Made by a program: the position numbers and the translations under genes. Positions 42,355 to 51,000 of a stretch of 64,000 nt of DNA are shown here, piece after piece. The number at the start of each line of letters is the position of its first letter. The stretch's first letter is position 1. Under the pieces are notes generated by a model, which saw only the letters and a list, made by a program, of their open reading frames with translations, was not told the DNA's origin and searched no databases. The DNA comes from Prescottella equi (GTDB lineage Bacteria; Actinomycetota; Actinomycetes; Mycobacteriales; Mycobacteriaceae), in NCBI RefSeq assembly GCF_020171745.1, contig NZ_JAIVAH010000020.1:62001-126000 (forward strand), in the 5' to 3' direction.

Positions 42355-44061
42355 CTAGCCGATGGCGTCGGACGGCAGCCACGCGGCACCGAACAGCTCG
42401 GCGATCGCCGTGAGCGTGCTCAGGTCGCCGTCGACGGACGCGGCGGCCACCAACAGCCGCTGCACCATCGTCGCGGCGGCCTGCTCCTCGACGGTGCCCT
42501 CGCTGTACAGCAGGAACCAGGGGCACACCTGGTAGTCGCGGTGCGCCCGGCCGACGGTCTGGCGGGCTGCGATCCCGGAATACCGCGGCTGATGGAACAG
42601 CCCGATCCGCGGCGTCGACGTCGCACTCGTCCCGTCGGCGAGCTGTTCGTTCGCGTGCAGGCTGATCGCCGTGGTGGTCGTGAACACGCAGACCGCCGCC
42701 TCCCCGCGCTGGAACCGCAGCCGCTGCTCCTCGGCGTCAGGGCGACCCCCGAAGATCCGGGCGACCGGGACGCCGCGGGCCTCGAGGGCGTCCGCGATCG
42801 GGTCGGCCGCGGTCGAGACCATTTCCGCAGCGACCAGCACCTGATAGCCCCGTGCAACGTACGCCGCGGCGAGATCGACGGTGTGCGGTACACGAATCAT
42901 GCCCGCCTTCTGCCGGAACCGGAGCAGCGCCGCCAGGCCACGCGCGGTATCGGATCCGGTGCGGGCCAGTCCCATCTCGCGCCGGAACTCGCCCCACTCC
43001 AGGTCGTACTGCTCCTGCTCGGCGAGCGTCAGCTCGACGCCGAGGCCGTCGATCGGGGCCGGTCCCCACGGGGAGTCGCGGTGGAGCATCAGCGGTGGGT
43101 CGTGCTCGGTGAGCCAGCCCCGCACGGTCGCGACGGCTTCGGCCTGCAACGACACCCGCTCCACCGCCTCCGGCGACCACTGCCAGGTGCCGAACTTGCG
43201 GGCCAGTGGGAGTCCGGCACGGGCGAGCCTCGCCCCGAGATCGTCCCACTCGGACGGGTCCTCGCCATGGATCTGCGCGAACAGCGACGACATGTAGCGC
43301 CACTCACCGGGGTGATGTCCCGGGGTCGCCGTGACGGCGATGAGGAACGGAGCCTTGGCCGGTGCCGCGAGCATCTTCGTGATGCGGCGCATGTAGTCGG
43401 TGCGCTGCGAATCGTGCCGGAAGTTCTGCGCCTCGTCCGCGATGACGACGTCGAAGGAGAACTTCGGTCGGCCGTTGGCGGCGATCAGCTTCTTCAGCTG
43501 ATCGGGCGAGCAGATCATCCATCGGTGTCCGCCGTCTCCGACCGCGGCGATCGTCGAACGCCACGACGGGATCGTGATGGCGGTCGGCCGATCGACGATC
43601 ACCAGCACATTCGTGCCGCCGCGTCGATCGAGGACCTCCTTCGCGCCCATGACCGCAGAGATCGTCTTGCCCATCCCGACGTCGTCGAACAGCGCCATCC
43701 CGCGCATCCCATGCCGGGCGGCGGCCGCGATCGCACGACCCGCCTCGAGCTGCTCGGGCCGCGGTGTCTTGGGAGCGGAGGTCGCCGACGGGCCCCGTGT
43801 CCCGTTGAAGTCGTCCTCGATCCACTGCTGATAGCTGTACGGCTTGGCGGCGAACGGTGCCAGCACCGCCGGAAGCTCGCGGCCGACGTGGACGTGGCAG
43901 CGCAGCTTCTTGTTCCACGACGCGCCGGGAGCACTGACGCGGTGCGGGACGTCGAGCATCCACACCCGCTCGCCGGGTGCGGGCGCCGGGACCGCCGGGA
44001 CGGGAGCGGTCTTGCGCGCGGTCTTCTTCGCCGGACGCCGGCGTGCGGTGCGGTCGGCCAC
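42355..44061 (-). CDS. SF2 DEAD/SNF2-like helicase
   Basis: The 568-residue SF2 ATPase has a basic N terminus (RTARRRPAKKTARKT), Walker A DDVGMGKT (about 124-131), the DEAQ Walker B (about 208), motif III VTATPG (about 244) and motif VI QTVGRAHRDYQ (about 501-511). The spacing suits SNF2-like remodellers with an insert between the RecA lobes. DEAQ with GRAHR is seen in phage and genomic-island helicases, so a DNA-processing or defence function is possible. No nuclease domain is present. It lies one base from the TetR gene on the same strand. Confidence 0.82.
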   Translation of the reverse strand: MADRTARRRPAKKTARKTAPVPAVPAPAPGERVWMLDVPHRVSAPGASWNKKLRCHVHVGRELPAVLAPFAAKPYSYQQWIEDDFNGTRGPSATSAPKTPRPEQLEAGRAIAAAARHGMRGMALFDDVGMGKTISAVMGAKEVLDRRGGTNVLVIVDRPTAITIPSWRSTIAAVGDGGHRWMICSPDQLKKLIAANGRPKFSFDVVIADEAQNFRHDSQRTDYMRRITKMLAAPAKAPFLIAVTATPGHHPGEWRYMSSLFAQIHGEDPSEWDDLGARLARAGLPLARKFGTWQWSPEAVERVSLQAEAVATVRGWLTEHDPPLMLHRDSPWGPAPIDGLGVELTLAEQEQYDLEWGEFRREMGLARTGSDTARGLAALLRFRQKAGMIRVPHTVDLAAAYVARGYQVLVAAEMVSTAADPIADALEARGVPVARIFGGRPDAEEQRLRFQRGEAAVCVFTTTTAISLHANEQLADGTSATSTPRIGLFHQPRYSGIAARQTVGRAHRDYQVCPWFLLYSEGTVEEQAAATMVQRLLVAAASVDGDLSTLTAIAELFGAAWLPSDAIG

Positions 44062-44062
44062 G

Positions 44063-44833
44063 TCAGGATTCCGAGCCCGAATCCTCGGCCGCGCTCCGGG
44101 AGTCGTACCGCGCGACGAGACGCTCGATACCGTCGAGGAGCAGGCCGAGCCCGAACCCGAAGTCCGAGTCCTCCCACTCGACGCCGTCGTCGGCGAACGC
44201 GCCGGCGTCGAGGGCTGCCGCGAGCGCAGGGAACCGCGCCGGGTCGAGCACCCGCGAGAGGATGCTCGCGTAGTCGTCCGGCTCGGCGTCCGGGGCGAGG
44301 TCGAGTGCGAACCGCGCCCGGCCGATGACGTGGACCGAGACGTTCAGCGCCACCTGCACCTTGAGCGCCTCCGGCAGTCCGGTCGGCGCGAGGCAGCGGA
44401 GAGCCGCGTCCAGCCAGGCCATGTTGTTCGGCCCCAGGGGCGCACCGTTTATCGGCAGGCGCAGCCACCACCGGTGTCGCATCAGGGCGTCGTACTCGGC
44501 TCTCGCCCACACCTCGAGGCCCTCCCGCCAGGGCAGGTCGGACGGGATCTCCGGTGGTGTGCCGATGACCCGGTCGGCGATCAATTCGAGCAGCTCGTCC
44601 TTGCTCTCGACGTAGCGGTACAGCGACATCGTGGTGAATCCCAGTTGCTTCGCGACCCGGGCCATCGACAGTGCGGCGACGCCTTCCTCGTCGGCGAGTT
44701 CGATGGCGGCGTCGAGGATTTCGTCGACGCTCAGCCCGCGCTTGGGTCCGCGCCTGCCGGCCTCGTTCAGCCCCCAGGCCAGCTCCACGAATCGAGGCAG
44801 GGCCGCGCCGTCGGTGGCGTCCATCCGCGTCAT
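44063..44833 (-). CDS. TetR regulator of the Drr-type ABC exporter
   Basis: The 256-residue TetR has a helix-turn-helix (LSMARVAKQLGFTTMSLYRYVESKDELLELIADRV, about residues 55-90) and the TetR_C_1-type ligand domain. It diverges from the ABC exporter over a spacer holding a perfect 13-bp inverted repeat, so it likely represses both. The start is ATG 44833 (MTRMDATDG); ATG 44824 is the alternative. Its stop lies one base before the helicase start, so the helicase may be co-transcribed. Confidence 0.88.
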   Translation of the reverse strand: MTRMDATDGAALPRFVELAWGLNEAGRRGPKRGLSVDEILDAAIELADEEGVAALSMARVAKQLGFTTMSLYRYVESKDELLELIADRVIGTPPEIPSDLPWREGLEVWARAEYDALMRHRWWLRLPINGAPLGPNNMAWLDAALRCLAPTGLPEALKVQVALNVSVHVIGRARFALDLAPDAEPDDYASILSRVLDPARFPALAAALDAGAFADDGVEWEDSDFGFGLGLLLDGIERLVARYDSRSAAEDSGSES

Positions 44834-44875
44834 TGTTCCTGCCTGTCATTCCGGTCGGACTCTTGCGCTCATCCT

Positions 44876-44921
44876 AAAACTGCGTATGGTCTAAACAGTT
44901 GTGTATCACATACGCAGTTTT
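44876..44921. promoter_or_regulatory. TetR operator: 13-bp inverted repeat
   Basis: AAAACTGCGTATG (44876-44888) and its exact complement CATACGCAGTTTT (44909-44921) flank a 20-bp AT-rich centre between the divergent TetR and ABC genes. Each arm is one likely TetR contact, with the promoters between them. Confidence 0.75.
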
Positions 44922-44935
44922 GGGGAGGAGAGATC

Positions 44936-45889
44936 ATGACCCGACATCAGCCCGGCCACGCCATCTCGGTCACGGGCCTGCGCAAGTCCTTCGCCGGACG
45001 GACCGTGCTCGACGGCGTGGACCTGCGGGTACCCGCGGGCACCGTGTTCGCCCTGCTCGGAGCCAACGGGGCCGGCAAGACCACCACGGTTCGCGTGCTG
45101 TCCACGCTGCTGCCGTTCGACGCGGGAGAGGTCGAGGTCGCGGGCCACGCGCTGCCGTCGGCGGCCCGTGCGGTCCGCGCCGACATCAGCGTCACCGGCC
45201 AGTACGCCTCGGTCGACAAGCTCCTGACCGGACGCGAGAACCTGGTGCTGATGGGCGAACTCCACCACCTGGGCCGTCGCGAATCCCGGGACCGCGCCGG
45301 CGAACTGCTGCACCGGTTCGACCTCGTCGACGCCGCCGACCGCCGCGCCGACACGTATTCGGGAGGCATGCGCCGCCGCCTCGACCTCGCGATGAGCCTC
45401 GTTGCCCGGCCGCAGGTGCTGTTCCTCGACGAACCGACCACCGGACTCGACCCGCGCAGCCGCCGGGACATGTGGGACATGATCCGGGAACTGGTGCGCG
45501 AGGGCACCACCATCCTGCTCACCACCCAGTATCTCGACGAGGCCGACGCCCTCGCCGACCGCATCGCCGTCCTCGACGGCGGCCGGATCGTGGCGGAGGG
45601 GTCGGTGGACGAACTCAAGCGCCTCGTCCCCGGCGGTCATGTCGAGCTCCGGCTCCACGACGGCGCGCAGGCTGCCGCGGCCGCCGCCGCGCTGCCCGAA
45701 GCGGTCTTCGACCCCGAGACGTCGTCGCTCACGATCCCCACCGACGGCAGCATCGAATCCCTCGGAAGCATCCTCGGCCGCCTCGACGACCGGACACTGT
45801 CCGTCGAGCGATTCGCCCTGCACACCCCCGATCTCGACGACGTGTTCTTCGCCCTGACCGGCACCGAGCGGAAGGAAGAGGTCCGATGA
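44936..45889 (+). CDS. ABC exporter ATPase, DrrA-like
   Basis: The 317-residue ATPase has Walker A GANGAGKTTT, signature YSGGMRRRLDLA, Walker B VLFLDEPTTGLD, an H-loop equivalent after LLTTQYLDEADALADR, and a C-terminal extension of about 90 residues. This matches DrrA-type drug-resistance ATPases. GAGGAG upstream of ATG 44936 fixes the start. The stop overlaps the permease start (ATGA). It is probably induced by the ligand of the adjacent TetR. Confidence 0.93.
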   Translation: MTRHQPGHAISVTGLRKSFAGRTVLDGVDLRVPAGTVFALLGANGAGKTTTVRVLSTLLPFDAGEVEVAGHALPSAARAVRADISVTGQYASVDKLLTGRENLVLMGELHHLGRRESRDRAGELLHRFDLVDAADRRADTYSGGMRRRLDLAMSLVARPQVLFLDEPTTGLDPRSRRDMWDMIRELVREGTTILLTTQYLDEADALADRIAVLDGGRIVAEGSVDELKRLVPGGHVELRLHDGAQAAAAAAALPEAVFDPETSSLTIPTDGSIESLGSILGRLDDRTLSVERFALHTPDLDDVFFALTGTERKEEVR

Positions 45890-46671
45890 CGACACTCACA
45901 CCCCGGCGCGACGAGCCGACCGTGCTTGCGGATTCGTGGGCGATGTTGCGGCGCAATCTCACCCACATCACCCGCAGTCCGGACACGATGATCACCGCGC
46001 TCGCGCTGCCGATCATGCTGATGCTGCTGTTCGTGTACGTCTTCGGCGGCGCGATCGACACCGGCAGCGCGTACATCGACTACGTGGTGCCCGGAATCAT
46101 CCTGCTGTGCGCCGCATTCGGCTCGGCCACGACGGCAGTGAGCGTGTCGGCGGACATGACGGACGGCATCGTCGACCGCTTCCGGACGCTGCCCATCGCA
46201 CGTTCGGCGGTGCTCAACGGCCACGTGCTCGCGAGCGTCGTCCGCAATCTGATCACCACGGCCCTGGTCGTGGCCGTCGCACTGCTGATGGGATTTCGGC
46301 CGACTGCGGACCCTCTGCGCTGGCTCGGCGTCGTCGGCGTGCTCGCGTTGTTCGTGTTCGCGCTGTCGTACCTGTCCACCGCGCTCGGCCTGCTTGCGAA
46401 GAATCCGGAGGCCGCCAACGGATTCACCTTCGTGATCCTGTTCCTCCCATACGTCAGCAGCGCGTTCGTGCCGGCCGAGACGATGCCGACGTGGCTGCGG
46501 TGGTTCGCGGAGAATCAGCCGGTCACGCCGGTCATCGAGACGGTGCGCGGGCTGCTCATGGAGACGCCGATCGGCAACAGCGCGTGGCTCGCCGTCGCGT
46601 GGTGCGTCGCCATCGCCGCGGTGGGGTACGGCGCCGCGACGACGCTGTACCGCAGGCGCACCGCGCGGTAG
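45886..46671 (+). CDS. ABC-2 type exporter permease, DrrB-like
   Basis: The 261-residue permease has six hydrophobic helices, starting after MTTLTPRRDEPTVLADSWAM with IMLMLLFVYVFGGAI. It has the conserved GIILLCAAFGSATTAVSVSADMTDGIVDRFRTLPIARSAVLNGHVL loop and FLPYVSSAFVPAETMPTWLRWF, the DrrB/ABC-2 signature. It starts with ATGA overlapping the ATPase stop. The pair should export a lipophilic compound; the substrate is not known. Confidence 0.92.
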   Translation: MTTLTPRRDEPTVLADSWAMLRRNLTHITRSPDTMITALALPIMLMLLFVYVFGGAIDTGSAYIDYVVPGIILLCAAFGSATTAVSVSADMTDGIVDRFRTLPIARSAVLNGHVLASVVRNLITTALVVAVALLMGFRPTADPLRWLGVVGVLALFVFALSYLSTALGLLAKNPEAANGFTFVILFLPYVSSAFVPAETMPTWLRWFAENQPVTPVIETVRGLLMETPIGNSAWLAVAWCVAIAAVGYGAATTLYRRRTAR

Positions 46672-46742
46672 GCGGTACCGGGGGAAACACCAGAAGCGGG
46701 AACCTCGTCGAATCCGAACGAAAAGACAGATAACCTGTGCTC

Positions 46743-47438
46743 GTGGAGTCCACTACCAGCCGCCGTCCCCCTCGCCGGGTGGACCCCGCGCTGGAGGTCC
46801 AGAGCGACCCCCAGGAACTGATGCCGCGGAAGCGTCCCACGCAGGAACGCAGCCGTCGCAAGTTCGACGCGTTGCTCAACGCGTCCCGCGAGTTGCTCGT
46901 CGACGTCGGGTTCGAGTCGTTCACGTGCGAGGAGGTCGCGGCGCGCGCCGACGTCCCGATCGGCACCCTGTACCAGTTCTTCGCGAACAAGTACGTGATC
47001 GTGTGCGAGCTCAACCGGCAGGACCTGGTGGGTGTGCAGCACGAACTCGAGACGTTCAACGGCGAGGTGCCGTCCCTGGACTGGCTGCGGTTCCTGAACA
47101 GTTTCGTCGACCACATGGCCGGGTTGTGGACGTCGGATCCGTCGCGGCGAGAGGTGTGGCTGGCGATGCAGTCGACGCCGTCCACCCGCGCCACCGGCGT
47201 CATCCACGAGAAGGCGCTCGCCGAACAGATCTCGCTCATGCTCGCACCGCTCACCCCGCACACCCCGCGTGAGCGCCGCACGATGATGGCCGAGGTGCTC
47301 GTCCACGTCGTGTACTCGATGCTGAACTTCTCCGTGCAGGACGGGCAGAGCCACGCCGACGCGGTCGCCGAACTCAAGCGGCTGATGGTGGCCTATCTCC
47401 TTGTCGCCGAGAAGGAATCGCGCTCCTCCGACAGCTGA
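46743..47438 (+). CDS. TetR-family regulator
   Basis: TAACCT lies 6 nt before GTG 46743, so that codon is chosen; another GTG at 46737 overlaps the promoter. The 231-residue protein has an N-terminal basic tail of about 40 residues, then a TetR HTH (FTCEEVAARADVPIGTLYQFFANKYVIVCELN). The recognition helix PIGTLYQFFANK is typical of the group. It lies 65 nt after the ABC permease and probably has its own promoter. Its target is not evident: no divergent partner is present. Confidence 0.82.
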   Translation: MESTTSRRPPRRVDPALEVQSDPQELMPRKRPTQERSRRKFDALLNASRELLVDVGFESFTCEEVAARADVPIGTLYQFFANKYVIVCELNRQDLVGVQHELETFNGEVPSLDWLRFLNSFVDHMAGLWTSDPSRREVWLAMQSTPSTRATGVIHEKALAEQISLMLAPLTPHTPRERRTMMAEVLVHVVYSMLNFSVQDGQSHADAVAELKRLMVAYLLVAEKESRSSDS

Positions 47439-47456
47439 CGCGGGCCGCCCGTGTGT

Positions 47457-47507
47457 GGCCGAATGTCACACACGTTCAGTTGGACTGACCCGATGTGACA
47501 TTCGGCC
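47457..47507. repeat. 51-bp palindromic element, copy 2
   Basis: This shares GGCCGAATGTCACA and its complement with copy 1 at 24518, has the same length and the same GTTGGACTG loop, but the inner arms have drifted (14-bp perfect stem). It again lies between convergent genes (TetR and acpS). Confidence 0.85.
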
Positions 47508-47532
47508 GCACGCACGCACGCGGAACGACGAA

Positions 47533-47571
47533 CGAGGCCGGCCGACGGATTGTGTCCGTCGACCGGCCTCG
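47533..47571 (-). terminator. Bidirectional terminator before acpS
   Basis: CGAGGCCGG / CCGGCCTCG arms with an inner GACGGA-TTGTG-TCCGTC hairpin, followed by GTGTTTT. It lies 16 nt beyond the acpS stop. Confidence 0.75.
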
Positions 47572-47587
47572 TGTTTTCCGTGCTCGA

Positions 47588-48001
47588 TCAGCCGATGGGC
47601 TGGATCGGGTCAGGTTCTTCGATGACGACCATCGCGCCCGCCACGTCCCCGTCATGGGTCAGCGACAGGTGGATCTTCGCGCTCGGCAGGAACTCCGCGG
47701 CCTCACCGTGCAGCTTGATGGTGGGCCGGCCCCAGGCGTCGTTGACGACCTCCACCAGCGCGTAGGCGTTGTCGCCGACGGCCGGCGGCCGGGCGAACCG
47801 CGAGGCCGCCCAGGCCTTGATGACGGCTTCCTTCGCGGCCCAGCGGACCGCGTAGTGCCGGGCCGGGTCGGTACTGCGGGACTCGCAGTACCGACGCTCG
47901 GCCGGGCGGAAGCTCGACAGCATCGCGGTACCCGGACGCTTCATCTGCTCTTCGAACTCCGAGATCGTGACGACGTCGAAGCCGATTCCGAGGACTGCCA
48001 T
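47588..48001 (-). CDS. acpS: Holo-[acyl-carrier-protein] synthase
   Basis: The 137-residue 4'-phosphopantetheinyl transferase has MAVLGIGFDVV with catalytic Asp9 and WAAKEAVIKAW with Glu58 and Lys62. It should transfer the phosphopantetheine arm of CoA to the carrier domain of the adjacent type I synthase. Its ATG (47999-48001) overlaps the fas stop as ATGA, so the two are coupled, the arrangement known from mycobacteria and corynebacteria. Confidence 0.95.
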   Translation of the reverse strand: MAVLGIGFDVVTISEFEEQMKRPGTAMLSSFRPAERRYCESRSTDPARHYAVRWAAKEAVIKAWAASRFARPPAVGDNAYALVEVVNDAWGRPTIKLHGEAAEFLPSAKIHLSLTHDGDVAGAMVVIEEPDPIQPIG

Positions 48002-51000
48002 CACTGGCACCCGGGCTTTCCGGCGCGGTACACGTCGTCGGCACCCAGACGCGCATCCTCGGTGAGGAGCATGTCCGCCTCGAGCTGACGAGCAGCCTTG
48101 GCGGACACCGAATCTCCGCCGAAGCGCCGGTCTGCGGGACGCTCGTACAGGGCCTGGCCGCCGCACATCGCCGACGCCAGACGACGCTGCCCGTCGATCG
48201 TGCGCTGCTGCGCCTGCGCCAGGTACGCCTCACGCCGATCCGCGGGGATCGACTCGACGAATGCCTGCGAGTGCACCACCGCGATCAGGCCCGACACGTG
48301 ACCGAAGCCGAGGCTGGTCAGCAGGCCGGCCTTGAGCGCGAACTGGTCGCCGAAGCGTAGCGGGGTCCGCGGCCACACCAGGTGCGAGAACTCCGCCATC
48401 TTGTCGTCGACGCAGTCCAGGCTGCGGTTCGGCGGGACGACGCCCTGGCTGAGGACCTGGCACAGGCCGATCAGCTGGAACGCCGCCGCGCCGCCCTTGG
48501 CGTGGCCGGTGAGCGTCTTCTGCGAGATGACGAACAGCGGGGCGCCGTCGCTGCGGCCCAGGGCCGCGGCCAGACGCTCGTGCAGTTCGGCCTCGTTCGG
48601 ATCGTTCGCCGCCGTCGAGGTGTCGTGCTTGGAGACCACCGAGATGTCGTCGGCGGTGATTCCCAGCGCGTTGAGCGACAGCGCGAGCTGCGAATCCTGT
48701 CCCCCACGACCGGCGCCGAGGGCACCGATGCCGGGAGCCGGGATCGAGGTGTGGACACCGTCGGCGAACGAGCCGGCCCACGCGACCACGCCGAGAACCG
48801 GCAGGCCCATCTCGAGGGCCACGTCACCGCGCGCCAGCAGGATCGTGCCGCCACCGGCCGACTCGACGAAGCCGCCGCGACGGCGGTCGTTGGCCCGCGA
48901 GAAGCGGTTGTCGGCGATGCCCTTGGCGGACATCTCGTCCGACTTGGCGGTCGCGGACATGTCGCCGAAGCCGACGATGCCCTCGATGCCCAGGTCGTCG
49001 AAGCCGCCGGCCACGACCAGCTTGGCCTTGCCGAGCTTGATCTTGTCGACGCCCTCCTCGACGGAGACCGCGGCCGTGGCGCACGCCGCGACCGGGTGCA
49101 CCATCGCGCCGTAGCCACCGACGTACGACTGGACGACGTGCGCCGCAATGACGTTCGGCAGGGCTTCCTGCAGGATGTCGTTCGCACGGGACTCGCCGAG
49201 CAGCGTGTCGATGTACAGCGAACGCATCGACGTCATGCCGCCCATGCCGGTGCCCTGGGTGTTGGCGACGAACGCCGGGTGCACCCAACGGAGCAGCTCG
49301 GACGGGGTGAAGCCGCCGGTGAGGAACGCGTCGACGGTGGAGACGATGTTCCACAGGCCGACCCGGTCCACGGATCCGGCCATGTCGGCGGGGATGCCCC
49401 ACTTGGTGACGTCGAATCCGGTCGGGATCTGGCCGCCGACCGTGCGGGTCAGCTTCACCTTGCGCGGCACGCGGATCTCGGTGCCGGCCTTGCGAGTGAC
49501 CGTCCAGTCGCCGCTCTCCGGGTCCACCGCAGCGGTGGTGTTCTCCGGGTCGGAGTCGACGAACGCGCGGGCCTCGGCCTCGGAGCCGACGACGAAGGAC
49601 AGGTCCTTGTCGATGAACACCGACGTCAGCAGCGGGGCCGTGTTGTCGACCATCGCGCCCTCGTCGCCGTAGGTGCGGATGCCGCAGCGCTCGACGACGG
49701 TGTCGTGGTAGCGCTCGGCGATCTCTTCCTCGGGCACCAGGTCGCCGCTCGCGACGTCGTACCAGCCCGGCTTGGGATCGTTCTCCCACGCCACCAGTCC
49801 GGTGTTCCACGCCAGCTCGAGCACGCCGGCCGCCGACAGCTGCTCGTCGACCTCCATCTCGAAGCGGGTCCGCGAGGAGCCGTACGGGCCGAGCTCGCCG
49901 GCACCGACGATGACGACCAGGTCGGTGGGATCGACGTCCAGCTCGGGCCACGACGGCGCGTCCAGCGCGTCGACGATGCGCGGCGGGGCGGGCAGGGCGG
50001 CAATGGAATTCGCGTCGGCAGCGGCCTCGTCCTTGGCCTTGCCCGCAGCCTCGGCCGCCTCGGCGGCCTCCTTCGCGAGCGCCGGGAGGTCGAGGTCGAC
50101 CTCGGCGAGGCCGCCGGTGAGATCGATCAGGCGCGGCGCCTGCGCGGCGGCACGCTTGACCTCGGCCGTGCACGAGCCGAGCAGCTCGGTGGCCATCTCG
50201 TCGGTGGACCAGGTGCGGACGCCCTTGGCCTCGACGGCCTCGACCATCGGGTCGTTGCCGCCCATCAGGCCGGTGCCGCGCACCCAACCGATCAGCGCGT
50301 GCACCAGCGTGACCCGCTCGGCCCACGTGCGCTCGGCCGACCAGCGGCCGACGACCGCGTCGAGCGCGGCCTTCGACTCGCCGTAGGCGCCGTCACCGCC
50401 GAACAGGCCACGGTTCGGGGAACCGGGCAGCACGACGTGCAGGTGGGTGTCGACGTCGCGGTCGTAGCCGATCTGCGACAGGCCACCGATCAGACGCTCC
50501 ACCGACCACAGCAGCACCCGCATCTCCATCTCGGCGCGGGCACCCGCGTCGGACAGCTCGCCGGCCACTCGCGGTGCGGCGAACGGGAACAGCATCGTCG
50601 GCGTCATCGCCTCCTTGACGAGCTTCTTTGCGCCACCGGCTGTTTCGGTCTGCACGTTGCCGACCCACTCGACCAGCGCATCGACGTCGGTGTACGACGC
50701 CATGTTCGCGGGCACCACCCACAGGGCGGCACCGGCGCGGGCGTTCGCGCTGTAGAGCTTGCGGTAGAAGCCGAGACGGTCGCTGTCGAGGCGTGAGGTG
50801 GTCACGACGACCGTGGCACCGCCGCCGAGCAGCTTGCCGGCGACCGACGCGGCGATCGAGCCCTTGCTGGCGCCCGTGACGACCGCGATCTCACCGGTGT
50901 ACTGGCCGGTCTCCTCGGCCGGGGCGACCGCGACCTGCGCGATGCGGCCGTAGACCTCGGCCAGCGTCGTGCGGCCTTCCTCGGCGGCGCGCTGCTGCCA

